A stretch of 64,000 nt of DNA from Pseudomonas sp. efr-133-TYG-5 (lineage in GTDB: Bacteria; Pseudomonadota; Gammaproteobacteria; Pseudomonadales; Pseudomonadaceae): the NCBI RefSeq assembly GCF_030209175.1, contig NZ_JARVSM010000004.1:682001-746000 (forward strand), in the 5' to 3' direction. How positions within the stretch are numbered: position 1 is the first letter of the stretch; every line of letters begins with the position of its first letter. The translations under genes and the position numbers were made by a program. Of this stretch, positions 36,371 through 45,147 are shown one piece after another. The notes below the pieces were generated by a model, which worked only from the letters and a program-made list of their open reading frames with translations, was not told the origin of the DNA and made no database searches.

Positions 36371-36727
36371 ATGTCGTTCAGGTTGTTCAAGACCAAGGGG
36401 TTTGCGGTACAAGCGAGCAAGGCATGGATCACTGACCAGGAGCTCCGAGAGGCCTTTGCCGAGATGCTCAAGGGGCAGGCCGACAATCTCGGCGGCGGGG
36501 TCTGGAAGAAACGTCTGAATGCCAATCGCCATCGCTCGATCGTGCTGGCCAAGGGTGGGCAGCACTGGATTTATCAAGTGCTGTTCGCCAAGCAGGATCG
36601 GAGCAACATCAGCCCCATGGAGTTGATGCAATTGCGCAAGCTGGCAAAGGCCTATGCGCAACTCACGGACGAGCAAATCAAGGCATTGCTGGCGTTGCAG
36701 GAGTTTGTGGAGATATCCCATGAGTAA
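36371..36727 (+). CDS. RelE-like toxin (COG4737 / HigB-type)
   Basis: A 118-residue type II toxin candidate. Family features are LFKTKGFAVQASKAWI at the start, NLGGGVWKKRLN in the middle, and the HWIYQVLFAKQDRSNISPMEL region followed by a helical tail. These proteins cleave mRNA at the ribosome. The ATG at 36371 is chosen because GGAAGGG precedes it at good spacing; the ATG at 36365 would sit too close. It comes before its antitoxin gene, as in HigBA, and the frames overlap by 8 bases. Confidence 0.8.
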   Translation: MSFRLFKTKGFAVQASKAWITDQELREAFAEMLKGQADNLGGGVWKKRLNANRHRSIVLAKGGQHWIYQVLFAKQDRSNISPMELMQLRKLAKAYAQLTDEQIKALLALQEFVEISHE

Positions 36728-37040
36728 GAAATTCAAGAGTGCGGTGTTTGAATCGGTACATGAGTCGGCCAATGCTCTGCTGACAGTCGGGGCAATCAGC
36801 AAGGCGACGATGCGCGAGTTCGATGATTCATGTTTGGCATCGGTGCCTGACGCCATCCCGGCGGCGCAGATCAAGGCGCTACGTGAGCGCAACAATGTCA
36901 GCCAGCCGGTGTTTGCACGGTATTTGAATACCAGTGCCTCGACCGTCAAACAGTGGGAGTCAGGGGACAAGCACCCCAGCGGGATGGCACTGAAACTGCT
37001 GAGCATCGTGGAGAAACACGGGCTGCAAATTCTCGCTTGA
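36720..37040 (+). CDS. Xre-family antitoxin (NadS/HigA-type)
   Basis: A 106-residue antitoxin with a C-terminal helix-turn-helix (residues about 55-95, ALRERNNVSQPVFARYLNTSASTVKQWESG) and an N-terminal toxin-binding part. It overlaps the toxin gene by 8 bases, so the two are translated together. It probably represses the operon through the palindrome upstream of the toxin gene. Confidence 0.82.
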   Translation: MSKKFKSAVFESVHESANALLTVGAISKATMREFDDSCLASVPDAIPAAQIKALRERNNVSQPVFARYLNTSASTVKQWESGDKHPSGMALKLLSIVEKHGLQILA

Positions 37041-37147
37041 GTCGGCGATCGTGCCCTGAAGCATGAAAGCAGTGAACCCTGACGAACGGCACGGGTCGAT
37101 TAGCTTGTGTGGCTCAACTGAGCCAACCCCCAATCAGGAGCTGCCCC

Positions 37148-37306
37148 ATGGACTTTATCCGCATCATCATCGCCATTCTGTTGCCGCCACTGGGTGTGTT
37201 TCTGCAGGTCGGGTTCGGCGGCGCGTTCTGGCTGAATATTCTGCTGACGCTGTGCGGCTACATTCCTGGGATCGTGCACGCGGTGTACATCATCGCCAAG
37301 CGTTGA
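37148..37306 (+). CDS. YqaE/Pmp3-family membrane peptide
   Basis: A 52-residue proteolipid with two membrane segments (about residues 4-24 and 29-48), starting MDFIRIIIAILLPPLGVFLQ with the Pmp3 motif LLPPLGVFLQVGF. The family helps maintain membrane potential and cation balance under salt or stress. It is preceded by CAGGAGC, a good ribosome site, and is followed by a strong terminator. Confidence 0.9.
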   Translation: MDFIRIIIAILLPPLGVFLQVGFGGAFWLNILLTLCGYIPGIVHAVYIIAKR

Positions 37307-37312
37307 ATGCAG

Positions 37313-37356
37313 CGCCGCCTCGATTGCCTTGCCGGCGATCGAGGCGGCGTTTTTTT
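37313..37356 (+). terminator. Terminator after the YqaE gene
   Basis: CGCCGCCTCGAT and ATCGAGGCGGCG form a 12-bp stem, followed by seven T. Confidence 0.95.
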
Positions 37357-37374
37357 GCGCAATGACGGCGCACG

Positions 37375-39186
37375 TCAGTCCGTCAGCCCCATCACCCGCC
37401 GATAGAACTGCCACTCGTGCTCCAGCGCGTGCGCCTGATTCACCGCCCGGCGAAAGCCATGGCGCTCGTCCGCGTAGTAGTGCGCCTCGACCGCGATGCC
37501 ATTGCGCTCCAGCGCCGTCACCATGTCGCGGGTCTGCTGTGGCACGACGACGGCGTCCAGTTCGCCCTGGAAGAAAATCACCGGCACGCGGATGTTGCTC
37601 GCGTGCAGCAACGGTGTGCGGGCAGCGTAGCGCTCGGCGTCCTGCGCGGGATCGCCGATCAGCCAGTCGAGGTAATCACCTTCGAACTTATGCGTTGCCC
37701 GGGCCAGTGCCACCGGGTCGCTGACCCCGTACAAACTGGCACCCGCGCGGAATACCTGGGCAAACGCCAGCGCGCACAACGTGGTGTAGCCGCCGGCGCT
37801 GCCGCCCCGAATGAAGGCGCGTTCGCCATCGATCAGGCCTTGTCCGGCCAGATAGGTGACCACCGCGCAGGCGTCTTCGACATCCACCACGCCCCAGCTC
37901 AAATGCAAGGCCTGGCGATAGGCGCGGCCATAACCGCTGCTGCCGCGATAGTTGAGGTCGGCGACGGCGAAGCCGCGTTGCGTCCAGTACTGGATGCGCG
38001 GGTCGAGGATCGGGTAGCAGGCCGAGGTCGGGCCGCCGTGGATGAACACCACCAGCGGTGGCCTGGCGTCGTCGTTCATCGCCGGATAAAAGAACCCGTG
38101 CGCCTCACCTGCACCGCTGGGATAACGCAGGGTTTGCGGACGGCTGATGCGTTCGGCGGGCAAGGGCGCCACGCCACCGGCCAGCACGCTGACTTCGCGG
38201 CTGGCGCGATCAATGGCGATGACCGCCGCCGGGCTGATCGGTGACGCGGCGATGCAGTAGATGTATTGCTGATCCAGCGCCAGATGCCGGAAGCGGCTGT
38301 AGGCGCCGCTGAAGTCGTCGCCGTCGAGTGCCAGGCGGCCAAAACCGTCTTCGCTCCAGCTCGCCAGGAACGAATCGCCCACCGGCAACCAGGTGCAGCC
38401 GCCCAATTGCCAGGGCGCGGGGGCATGGTCGGCCTTGGCGCTGGGCAGAGGATGCAAGCCGTCGGCCGTTTCGCCCCACGGCTGCCAGAAGCCGCCGCGA
38501 TCGCTCAGGCAGTACAGGCGTCCCTGGGCGTCGAAGCGCGGTTGCTGGATCGACTCTTCAAAGGCGTCACCGGCGACGCAGCGCGGGGCGGCGAAAGCGC
38601 CCTCGGCCGCACGTTGCGCCACCATCAACCGCGTCGACGTCCACGGCTGATGCGGCCGGCTCCACTCGATCCAGGCCAGTCGCGAGCCGTCCGGGCTGAG
38701 GAGCGGCGCAGCATAGAAATCCGCGCCTTCAGCCAGTAAGTGCCGCGTGCCGTCAGCCAGATCAATCGCCACCAGCCGATGCCGCTCGCGCTGTTCCTCC
38801 ACCGCAAGCACCTGGCCCGCGGCGAAGTGCAGATCACCGTAGCGGCAGTCGCCAGCCGTCAGTGCGCGAGGCTCGCCATCCAGCGCCTGGTGGTAGAGCT
38901 GCTGGTCTGTCTCATTGACGAAAACCACCCCGTCCGGGGTCAGACAAAACGCACCGCCGCCATATTCGTACACTCGACTGCGCACGCTGAACGCCGCAGG
39001 CGTCAGGCATTTCGCCACGCCGTCGCGCCACTGCCAGATCCGGCACGCGGCATCTTCCGGGCGATATTCATTCCAGAACAGACCCTGGGCGCCGAGCTGC
39101 AATTCGGCGAAATCCACGCCGGCGGCGACGGCCTGGGCGGCGCTGAAAGGCTCAGCCCTTGGCGATGAGGCGCGAGTTTCGTTCAT
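37375..39186 (-). CDS. pqqM: S9 prolyl-oligopeptidase family peptidase of the pqq operon
   Basis: A 603-residue serine peptidase: an N-terminal beta-propeller (about 1-340) and a C-terminal alpha/beta hydrolase. The nucleophile is in RGGSAGGYTTL, the acid in FFQGELDAVVVPQ and the histidine in YADERHGF. It overlaps pqqE by 35 bases, so it belongs to the pqq operon, where such a gene has been called pqqM in P. fluorescens. A role in trimming the PqqA peptide is possible, not proven. Confidence 0.8.
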   Translation of the reverse strand: MNETRASSPRAEPFSAAQAVAAGVDFAELQLGAQGLFWNEYRPEDAACRIWQWRDGVAKCLTPAAFSVRSRVYEYGGGAFCLTPDGVVFVNETDQQLYHQALDGEPRALTAGDCRYGDLHFAAGQVLAVEEQRERHRLVAIDLADGTRHLLAEGADFYAAPLLSPDGSRLAWIEWSRPHQPWTSTRLMVAQRAAEGAFAAPRCVAGDAFEESIQQPRFDAQGRLYCLSDRGGFWQPWGETADGLHPLPSAKADHAPAPWQLGGCTWLPVGDSFLASWSEDGFGRLALDGDDFSGAYSRFRHLALDQQYIYCIAASPISPAAVIAIDRASREVSVLAGGVAPLPAERISRPQTLRYPSGAGEAHGFFYPAMNDDARPPLVVFIHGGPTSACYPILDPRIQYWTQRGFAVADLNYRGSSGYGRAYRQALHLSWGVVDVEDACAVVTYLAGQGLIDGERAFIRGGSAGGYTTLCALAFAQVFRAGASLYGVSDPVALARATHKFEGDYLDWLIGDPAQDAERYAARTPLLHASNIRVPVIFFQGELDAVVVPQQTRDMVTALERNGIAVEAHYYADERHGFRRAVNQAHALEHEWQFYRRVMGLTD

Positions 39187-40291
39187 TGCGAAAGGCCAGT
39201 TGTTCGATGGTCTGGGTGGCGTGCTCGGCTTCTTCGCGGGCCTTGAGGATCACGCCGTGATGTTCGGACTTGCTGCACACCGGGTCGGCATTGCTGGCGT
39301 CACCGGTCAGCATGAAGGCCTGGCAGCGGCAGCCGCCGAAGTCCTGCTCCTTTTCGTCGCAGGAGCGGCACGGCTCGGGCATCCAGTCGTAACCGCGAAA
39401 GCGGTTGAAGCCGAACGAGTCGTACCAGATGTGCTGCATGCTGTGCTCGCGCACGTTGGGAAATTGTACCGGCAGCTGTCGGGCGCCATGGCAGGGCAGG
39501 GCGGTGCCGTCCGGTGTCACCGTCAGAAACAGGCTGCCCCAGCCGTTCATGCAGGCTTTCGGGCGTTCTTCGTAGTAGTCCGGTGTGACGAAGATCAGCT
39601 TGCACGGATGCCCTTCGGCCTGCAGTTTGGCGCGGTATTCGTTGGTGATGCGTTCGGCGCGCACCAGCTGCTCTTTGGTCGGCAACAGGCCGACGCGGTT
39701 GAGCTGCGCCCAGCCGTAGAACTGGCAGGTGGCGAGTTCGACGAAGTCGGCCTCCAGCGCGATGCACAGCTCGATAATGCGGTCGATCCTGTCGATGTTG
39801 TGCCGATGGGTGACGAAGTTCAGCACCATCGGATAGCCGTGGGCCTTTACCGCCCGGGCCATTTCCAGCTTTTGCGCGAAGGCTTTCTTCGAGCCGGCGA
39901 GCAGGTTGTTCACTTGCTCGTCGCTGGCCTGGAAACTGATCTGGATGTGATCGAGCCCGGCCTTCTTGAAATCGCTGATTTTCTGCTCGGTAAGGCCGAT
40001 GCCGGAGGTGATCAGGTTGGTGTAGAACCCCAACTGCCGCGCCTCGCCGATCAGCTCGGCGAGGTCCTGGCGCACCAGCGGTTCACCGCCGGAGAAGCCC
40101 AGTTGCGCTGCGCCCATCTCCCGCGCCTCGCGAAACACCTTGATCCATTGCGCGGTGCTCAGCTCCTTGCCTTGCTCGGCGAAATCCAGCGGGTTGGAGC
40201 AGTACGGGCATTGCAGCGGGCAGCGGTAGGTCAGCTCGGCGAGCAGCCACAGCGGCAGGCCGACCTCAGGCTTGGGCGGCAGCTCAGTCAA
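39152..40291 (-). CDS. pqqE: PQQ biosynthesis radical SAM protein PqqE
   Basis: A 379-residue radical-SAM/SPASM enzyme that forms the Glu-Tyr carbon-carbon crosslink in PqqA. Cluster cysteines C24, C28 and C31 lie in YRCPLQCPYCSNP. The C-terminal SPASM cysteines include the CMNGWGS, CHGAR and CRSCDEKEQDFGGCRC elements. The start is a TTG at 40291, overlapping the pqqD stop; a longer upstream frame would not match the family. Confidence 0.93.
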   Translation of the reverse strand: MTELPPKPEVGLPLWLLAELTYRCPLQCPYCSNPLDFAEQGKELSTAQWIKVFREAREMGAAQLGFSGGEPLVRQDLAELIGEARQLGFYTNLITSGIGLTEQKISDFKKAGLDHIQISFQASDEQVNNLLAGSKKAFAQKLEMARAVKAHGYPMVLNFVTHRHNIDRIDRIIELCIALEADFVELATCQFYGWAQLNRVGLLPTKEQLVRAERITNEYRAKLQAEGHPCKLIFVTPDYYEERPKACMNGWGSLFLTVTPDGTALPCHGARQLPVQFPNVREHSMQHIWYDSFGFNRFRGYDWMPEPCRSCDEKEQDFGGCRCQAFMLTGDASNADPVCSKSEHHGVILKAREEAEHATQTIEQLAFRNERNSRLIAKG

Positions 40292-40559
40292 GGGTGATCC
40301 AGTGCTGCGCACGGGCAACCTCCATGAATTGCTCGATGTCGTCACCGAGCTCGGGCACGCCGGGGAACTGCTCGTCGAGTTTGGCGATGATCGCTGCGAC
40401 ATCCCGTTCACCGTCGATCAGCCCGCCGATCAGCGCAGCGCTGTCGTTGAGCTTGATCATGCCCTCGGGATAGAGCAGCACGTGGCCTTTTTGCGCCGGT
40501 TCGTACTGGAAGCGATAACCGGGACGCCAGGTCGGGGTTTTGCTGCGGTCGAAACTCAT
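40284..40559 (-). CDS. pqqD: PQQ biosynthesis peptide chaperone PqqD
   Basis: A 91-residue RRE-fold protein that binds the PqqA peptide and hands it to PqqE. It starts MSFDRSKTPTWRPGYRFQYE and ends EVARAQHWITLD. The ATG overlaps the pqqC stop by 4 bases, and the stop overlaps the pqqE start. Confidence 0.95.
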   Translation of the reverse strand: MSFDRSKTPTWRPGYRFQYEPAQKGHVLLYPEGMIKLNDSAALIGGLIDGERDVAAIIAKLDEQFPGVPELGDDIEQFMEVARAQHWITLD

Positions 40560-41308
40560 AACGTGATTCCTTTGTGCCAGACCCGCTGCGCGGTGACGCT
40601 GTGATACGGCGGGCGGTGCAGTTCGTAAGCCATGCTCATGGCGTCGAGCATGCTCCAAAGAATGTCCAGTTTGAACTGGAGAATTTCCAGCATGCGCTCC
40701 TGGCCTTCGCGCGTCTTGTAGTGCTCGAGCGTGATCGCCAGACCGTGTTCGACATCGCGCCGCGCCTGGCCGAGGCGAGTACGGAAATATTCGTAGCCGG
40801 CCGGGTCGATCCACGGGTAATGCTGCGGCCAGCTGTCGAGGCGCGACTGATGAATCTGCGGCGCGAACAGTTCGGTCAACGAGCTGCTGGCGGCTTCCTG
40901 CCAACTGGCGCGGCGGGCGAAGTTGACGTAGGCATCGACGGCGAAACGCACCCCGGGCAGCACCAGTTCCTGGGAGCGCAACTGCTCCGGATCGAGGCCG
41001 ACCGCCTGGCCGAGACGCAGCCAGGCTTCGATGCCACCGTCTTCACCGGGCGCGCCGTCGTGGTCGAGCAGACGCTGGATCCACTCGCGACGGATCTCGC
41101 GATCCGGGCAGTTGGCAAGGATCGCCGCGTCCTTGAGGGGAATGTTCACCTGATAGTAGAAGCGGTTGGCGACCCAGCCCTGGATCTGTTCGCGGCTGGC
41201 CCGGCCTTCGTACATCGCCACGTGGTACGGGTGATGGATGTGGTAGTAGGCGCCCTTGGCGCGCAGGGCCGCTTCGAATTCGGCGGGGGACATCGGGGTG
41301 TCGGTCAT
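40556..41308 (-). CDS. pqqC: Pyrroloquinoline-quinone synthase PqqC
   Basis: A 250-residue oxygen-dependent enzyme that performs the final ring closure and eight-electron oxidation to PQQ without a metal. Conserved histidines lie in YYHIHHPYHVAM near the N-terminus, and active-site residues in WVANRFYYQVNIPLKDA follow. Start MTDTPMSPAEFEAAL at 41308. A REP doublet separates it from pqqB. Confidence 0.96.
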   Translation of the reverse strand: MTDTPMSPAEFEAALRAKGAYYHIHHPYHVAMYEGRASREQIQGWVANRFYYQVNIPLKDAAILANCPDREIRREWIQRLLDHDGAPGEDGGIEAWLRLGQAVGLDPEQLRSQELVLPGVRFAVDAYVNFARRASWQEAASSSLTELFAPQIHQSRLDSWPQHYPWIDPAGYEYFRTRLGQARRDVEHGLAITLEHYKTREGQERMLEILQFKLDILWSMLDAMSMAYELHRPPYHSVTAQRVWHKGITL

Positions 41309-41359
41309 TGCGGTTCTCCGGGGAACAACCGTTGGAATCCTGGGTGTCTATTCGGACGC

Positions 41360-41434
41360 CTTCGCGAGCAAGCTCGCTCCCACAGGGTTTGTGAACGCCA
41401 CAGATCCAATGTGGGAGCAGGCTTGCTCGCGAAG
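41360..41434. repeat. REP doublet inside the pqq operon
   Basis: CTTCGCGAGCAAGCTCGC and its complement face each other in the 136-base gap between pqqC and pqqB, in the middle of a polycistronic unit. Confidence 0.9.
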
Positions 41435-41444
41435 AGGCCATCCG

Positions 41445-42356
41445 CTACAGCACGATACTCATGCCATCAAACGCCACTTCAACATGACGCCGGGCCAGTT
41501 CTGCTCGTTCCGGCGAATCTTCATCGAGAATCGGGTTGGTGTTGTTGATGTGGATAAGTACCTTGCGTTGCTCGGGCAACTGCGCCAGCACTTCGAGCAT
41601 GCCGCCGGGACCATTCTGCGCCAGGTGGCCCATCTCCCGACCGGTGCGGGTTCCGACGCCGCGGCGCTGCATTTCGTCGTCGTCCCACAGCGTGCCGTCC
41701 ACCAGCAGGCAGTCGCTGCCGGCCATGATCTCCAGCAGCGCCTCGTCGACCTTGCCCAGGCCCGGGGCGTAGAACAGTTTGCCGCCGGTGGCGAGGTCCT
41801 CGACGATCAGGCCGATGTTGTCGCCAGGGTGCGGGTCGAAGCGGTGTGGTGAGTAGGGCGGCGCCGCGCTGCGCAATGGCAGCGGGGTGAAGCGCAGGTT
41901 CGGGCAGGCCGCGACGCTGAAGCTCTGGTCGAGCTCGATGCGGTTCCAGTCCAGCCCGCCGTTCCAGTGGGTCAGCATGTTGAACAGCGGGAAACCGCTG
42001 CTCAGGTCTTCGTGGACCATGTCCGTGCACCAGACCTGATGCGGGCAGCCCTCGCGCAGGCTGAGCAGGCCGGTGGTGTGGTCGATCTGGCTGTCCATCA
42101 GGATGATCGCGCTGATGCCGGTGTCGCGCAGCGCCCGGCCCGGTTGCATCGGGGCGAAGTTCTGCAGTTGCGCGCGGATATCCGGCGAGGCGTTGCACAA
42201 CACCCAGTTCACGCCGTCGTCGGAAATGGCGATGGACGATTGGGTGCGGGCCTTGGCATTCAGGCTGCCGTCGCGGAAACCGGCGCAATTGACGCAATTG
42301 CAGTTCCACTGCGGAAAACCGCCACCTGCGGCCGAACCCAGAATCTGGACAAACAT
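41445..42356 (-). CDS. pqqB: PQQ biosynthesis metallo-hydrolase PqqB
   Basis: A 303-residue metallo-beta-lactamase-fold protein, thought to hydroxylate the PqqE product before PqqC acts. It begins MFVQILGSAAGGGFPQWNC; the cysteines of the NCNCVNC segment and the MDSQIDHTTGLL metal region are present. It follows pqqA by 83 bases, across a terminator. Confidence 0.94.
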   Translation of the reverse strand: MFVQILGSAAGGGFPQWNCNCVNCAGFRDGSLNAKARTQSSIAISDDGVNWVLCNASPDIRAQLQNFAPMQPGRALRDTGISAIILMDSQIDHTTGLLSLREGCPHQVWCTDMVHEDLSSGFPLFNMLTHWNGGLDWNRIELDQSFSVAACPNLRFTPLPLRSAAPPYSPHRFDPHPGDNIGLIVEDLATGGKLFYAPGLGKVDEALLEIMAGSDCLLVDGTLWDDDEMQRRGVGTRTGREMGHLAQNGPGGMLEVLAQLPEQRKVLIHINNTNPILDEDSPERAELARRHVEVAFDGMSIVL

Positions 42357-42383
42357 GAGCGCTCCATCATTTCAACGCTGAAA

Positions 42384-42412
42384 ATAAAACGCCCCGGCGA
42401 GCCGAGGCGTTG
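42384..42412 (-). terminator. Intrinsic terminator between pqqA and pqqB
   Basis: On the minus strand AACGCC and GGCGTT are the outer arms and CGGC and GCCG the inner arms, followed by TTTTATTTT. It would stop much of the transcription after pqqA, explaining high pqqA relative to the enzymes. Confidence 0.8.
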
Positions 42413-42421
42413 CACTGCAGT

Positions 42422-42439
42422 GTTCTGCCGGGGCAGAAC
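42422..42439 (-). terminator. Hairpin at the pqqA 3' end
   Basis: GTTCTGCC and GGCAGAAC form a perfect 8-bp stem with a 2-base loop, starting right after the pqqA stop. With no T-run, it probably protects the short mRNA end. Confidence 0.6.
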
Positions 42440-42514
42440 TCAGCGGCTGGCGAAGTACATGGTGACTTCGAAGCCGATACGCAGGTCGGTGTAAGCCGGT
42501 TTGGTCCAAGCCAT
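42440..42514 (-). CDS. pqqA: PQQ precursor peptide PqqA
   Basis: A 24-residue peptide beginning MAWTKPAYTDLRIGFEVTMY. Glu16 and Tyr20 are the two residues fused into PQQ, separated by three residues as required. GGAGT lies just upstream of the ATG at 42514. It is followed by two hairpins before pqqB. Confidence 0.97.
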   Translation of the reverse strand: MAWTKPAYTDLRIGFEVTMYFASR

Positions 42515-42682
42515 GAGGTGACTCCTTCAAGTAGGTGGTGCGGTGGAAGGGATAGCGCTGTCCATAGGTATAGTCCACGGCAGCGCAGGGATGTTCCAAA
42601 TAGTTAGGCTGCTATGTTACTCAAAATTTCCACGGCTTGGCCCATGAATCTTTGAGAAAGCTCCTTGCAGCCTCGGTAATGA

Positions 42683-45109
42683 TCATTTTGCCGCTTGCCA
42701 GGACGCATCCGGCGCCGGGGCATTTGCCAGGCAGTGCCAGCCGGCCTCGGCGCGGATCAGGCGTTGCGCGGCGACCAGCAAGGCCGAGGGCTCGAGTTGC
42801 CTGATGGCGCTGGACAGTTGCGCCAGATAATCCGACGAATGGCCAGCCAGTCGGGCCTGCCACAGCAGTTCGGCGGCGTCTTTGCTGGACAGGACGCTGG
42901 CGTCCAGATGCATCGCCAGGATCTGGCGTTGCTCGTCGAAACTTCTCTCATCGAATGTTTCGATCAGCGCCGGAATGGCTTCGATGAACTGTCGGATATG
43001 GCCGAGCAACGTCTCGACGCTGACCGTTGGCGATTGCACGCCGAACATCCAGCCACTTTGCCCGTGTACCTGGCGGAACGCGCTGAACACCGCGTAGCCC
43101 AGCTGCAAATCGCCGCGCAGTCGCTGATAGAACGGCGTATGGCACAGGTGCGCAAGAAACCGCCAGGCGGCTTCAGCGCTGAGGTCCGGGCCGGCGGTCG
43201 GACAGAACAACAGCAAGGCGTGTTCGCCGCAGGCGCTGCCGATCTGGCTCCAGAGGTAGCCACGGTTGACCGCGGCCGGTGCTGGCAACTGGTTGTCCGG
43301 CGTCCCGGGAATACGGCTCAGGGCCAGGCCCATCGCCGCTTGGGTCTGAGCATTCAGGCCCAGGGCCAGGCCGTCCCAGCGCGAAGTTGTCCACAGCTGG
43401 GTGATGTCGTCGCAAGGCGCCAACGCCGGCAGGCTGCGTTCGGGCCAGGCCTTGAGCAACTGGCGGATCGGCAGCAACGCTGCCGGCGGCTCGCCGCGTG
43501 GGGAATCGGCGTCGACTTGCGTCAGAGATTTCAGCGCATGCTCGAGGACAACCGGCAGCGGCTCCTGCAGGCCGGTCAATTTCAGCAGCCATTGATTCGC
43601 ACTGGTATCGAGTGACACCTCGACCCCGGCCTGACGCGCGTCTTCCGTCACTTCCCGCAGGCTGCGTTGCAGGCGTGCCTGCAGGTCGGTCGTCGCCCCT
43701 GCCGTTGTCTGCCAGCGCAGAAACACCGCGCCTGCGTCAGTGTTGTCCGGCAGCGCCTGGCTGAATTGCATCGGCGAACGTTCGCGGCGGCTGCGCGAGC
43801 GATCCTGGGCAAACGTGCGCAAGCCGCGGTGAGCGCTGGTCTGGCCGCGGATCAGCCCGGCATTGGCCAGAGGCTCGGCAGCCCGCAGAAACGGATTGGC
43901 GGCAGGCAATTGCCAGTGGCTGCTGAAGTTATCCACAACACCGAGTTTGCCGAGGATGTACTGCAGCGCGGCGACAGCCGATTCGCCGAGGCCGGGCTCG
44001 CGTTGTTCAACGTCGCGCCGGGCCTGTTGCAGCGGACTGCTGGCCTGCTGCTGGCGCTGCAGCAGGGCTGCGTATTCCGCGCGCAGCGCCGGCCAGTCGC
44101 GTTGGGCGGCGAAGAAGCTCAGCCAGTCGAGCGTCTGTTCGCGCAGGCTGTTGATCGATTCCGCTTGGGCGCTGAACTGCACCTGCAACAGCGCTTGCCC
44201 TCCAAACTGGTACGGCACCGTGGCGTGCAGACCGGCAGCCAGGCCTTGTTGCTGCAACAGCGCGAGCAGTCCGGCGGGTTTGCTGCTGTTCAGCCAGTGG
44301 CAGAGGAAGGCCAATGCTTCGGCCGAGGATTCCGGCAGCGCCTCCAGGGCAAACAGCAGGCTGCATGCCTGCTCGCCGACCTGTTGATAACTTGACGATG
44401 ACCCGTCCAGCAGGCGCGGCGGCGCAGATTGCGCCAAGTTATCCCCAGCCGGCAGCACGGCGGCGAACTGTTCGGCCAGTTCGCGCAATTCGGCCACGCT
44501 TTGCGGACCCACCAGACTCAACGTCATTTGCCCGGTGCGATAGAACTGTTGGTGAAAAGCCCTCAGTGCCTGCTGAAACGCCGCCTGCTCCACCGGCAGG
44601 CTGTCGCGATTGCCGGCGTGAAAACCACGCAATGGATGCGCCGGCGCCAGACCGTCGAACAATGCCTGGTGCTGCTGCGCCGCAACATCCTGCGACCAGG
44701 CGACAAATTCCGCCTGCAACACTTCCCGTTCACGCCGTTGATCGTCGGCATTCATGCGCGGGTGGGCGAGCATGTCTGACAAACGCTGCAGGCCGGCGCT
44801 GAGGGCCAGCGGCGGCAATTCAAAAAAGAAATCGGTGCTGCGTTCGCGGGTACTGGCATTGACCTGTCCGCCGTGACTTTGCACGTAGGCCATCAGTCCT
44901 TCGCGGGCAGGAAAACGCTCGGTGCCAAGAAACAGCAGATGTTCGAGGAAATGCGCCAGCCCCGGCCACGCCAACGGCACGTCATGGCTGCCGGCAGCCA
45001 CCCGCAACGCGGCGGCACTGCGCTTCAGGCCGGGCACGTGACGCAGGGTCACGCGCAAGCCGTTGGCCAGGGTTTCAGTGTGGGGGCGGGGGTGAGTCGG
45101 CGCAGGCAT
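42683..45109 (-). CDS. pqqF: PqqF M16 metallopeptidase
   Basis: An 808-residue pitrilysin-type protease that cuts PqqA with its partner. The inverted zinc motif HFLEH is at residues 53-57. The ATG at 45109 (MPAPTHPRPHTETLANG) has GGAAG upstream; a GTG two codons earlier is possible. It lies directly upstream of pqqA, at 168 bases, on the same strand. The second half is poorly conserved, as usual for PqqF. Confidence 0.9.
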   Translation of the reverse strand: MPAPTHPRPHTETLANGLRVTLRHVPGLKRSAAALRVAAGSHDVPLAWPGLAHFLEHLLFLGTERFPAREGLMAYVQSHGGQVNASTRERSTDFFFELPPLALSAGLQRLSDMLAHPRMNADDQRREREVLQAEFVAWSQDVAAQQHQALFDGLAPAHPLRGFHAGNRDSLPVEQAAFQQALRAFHQQFYRTGQMTLSLVGPQSVAELRELAEQFAAVLPAGDNLAQSAPPRLLDGSSSSYQQVGEQACSLLFALEALPESSAEALAFLCHWLNSSKPAGLLALLQQQGLAAGLHATVPYQFGGQALLQVQFSAQAESINSLREQTLDWLSFFAAQRDWPALRAEYAALLQRQQQASSPLQQARRDVEQREPGLGESAVAALQYILGKLGVVDNFSSHWQLPAANPFLRAAEPLANAGLIRGQTSAHRGLRTFAQDRSRSRRERSPMQFSQALPDNTDAGAVFLRWQTTAGATTDLQARLQRSLREVTEDARQAGVEVSLDTSANQWLLKLTGLQEPLPVVLEHALKSLTQVDADSPRGEPPAALLPIRQLLKAWPERSLPALAPCDDITQLWTTSRWDGLALGLNAQTQAAMGLALSRIPGTPDNQLPAPAAVNRGYLWSQIGSACGEHALLLFCPTAGPDLSAEAAWRFLAHLCHTPFYQRLRGDLQLGYAVFSAFRQVHGQSGWMFGVQSPTVSVETLLGHIRQFIEAIPALIETFDERSFDEQRQILAMHLDASVLSSKDAAELLWQARLAGHSSDYLAQLSSAIRQLEPSALLVAAQRLIRAEAGWHCLANAPAPDASWQAAK

Positions 45110-45147
45110 GGGCACTTCCAGAACAGTGAAGTGCCAATGCTAGCGGA

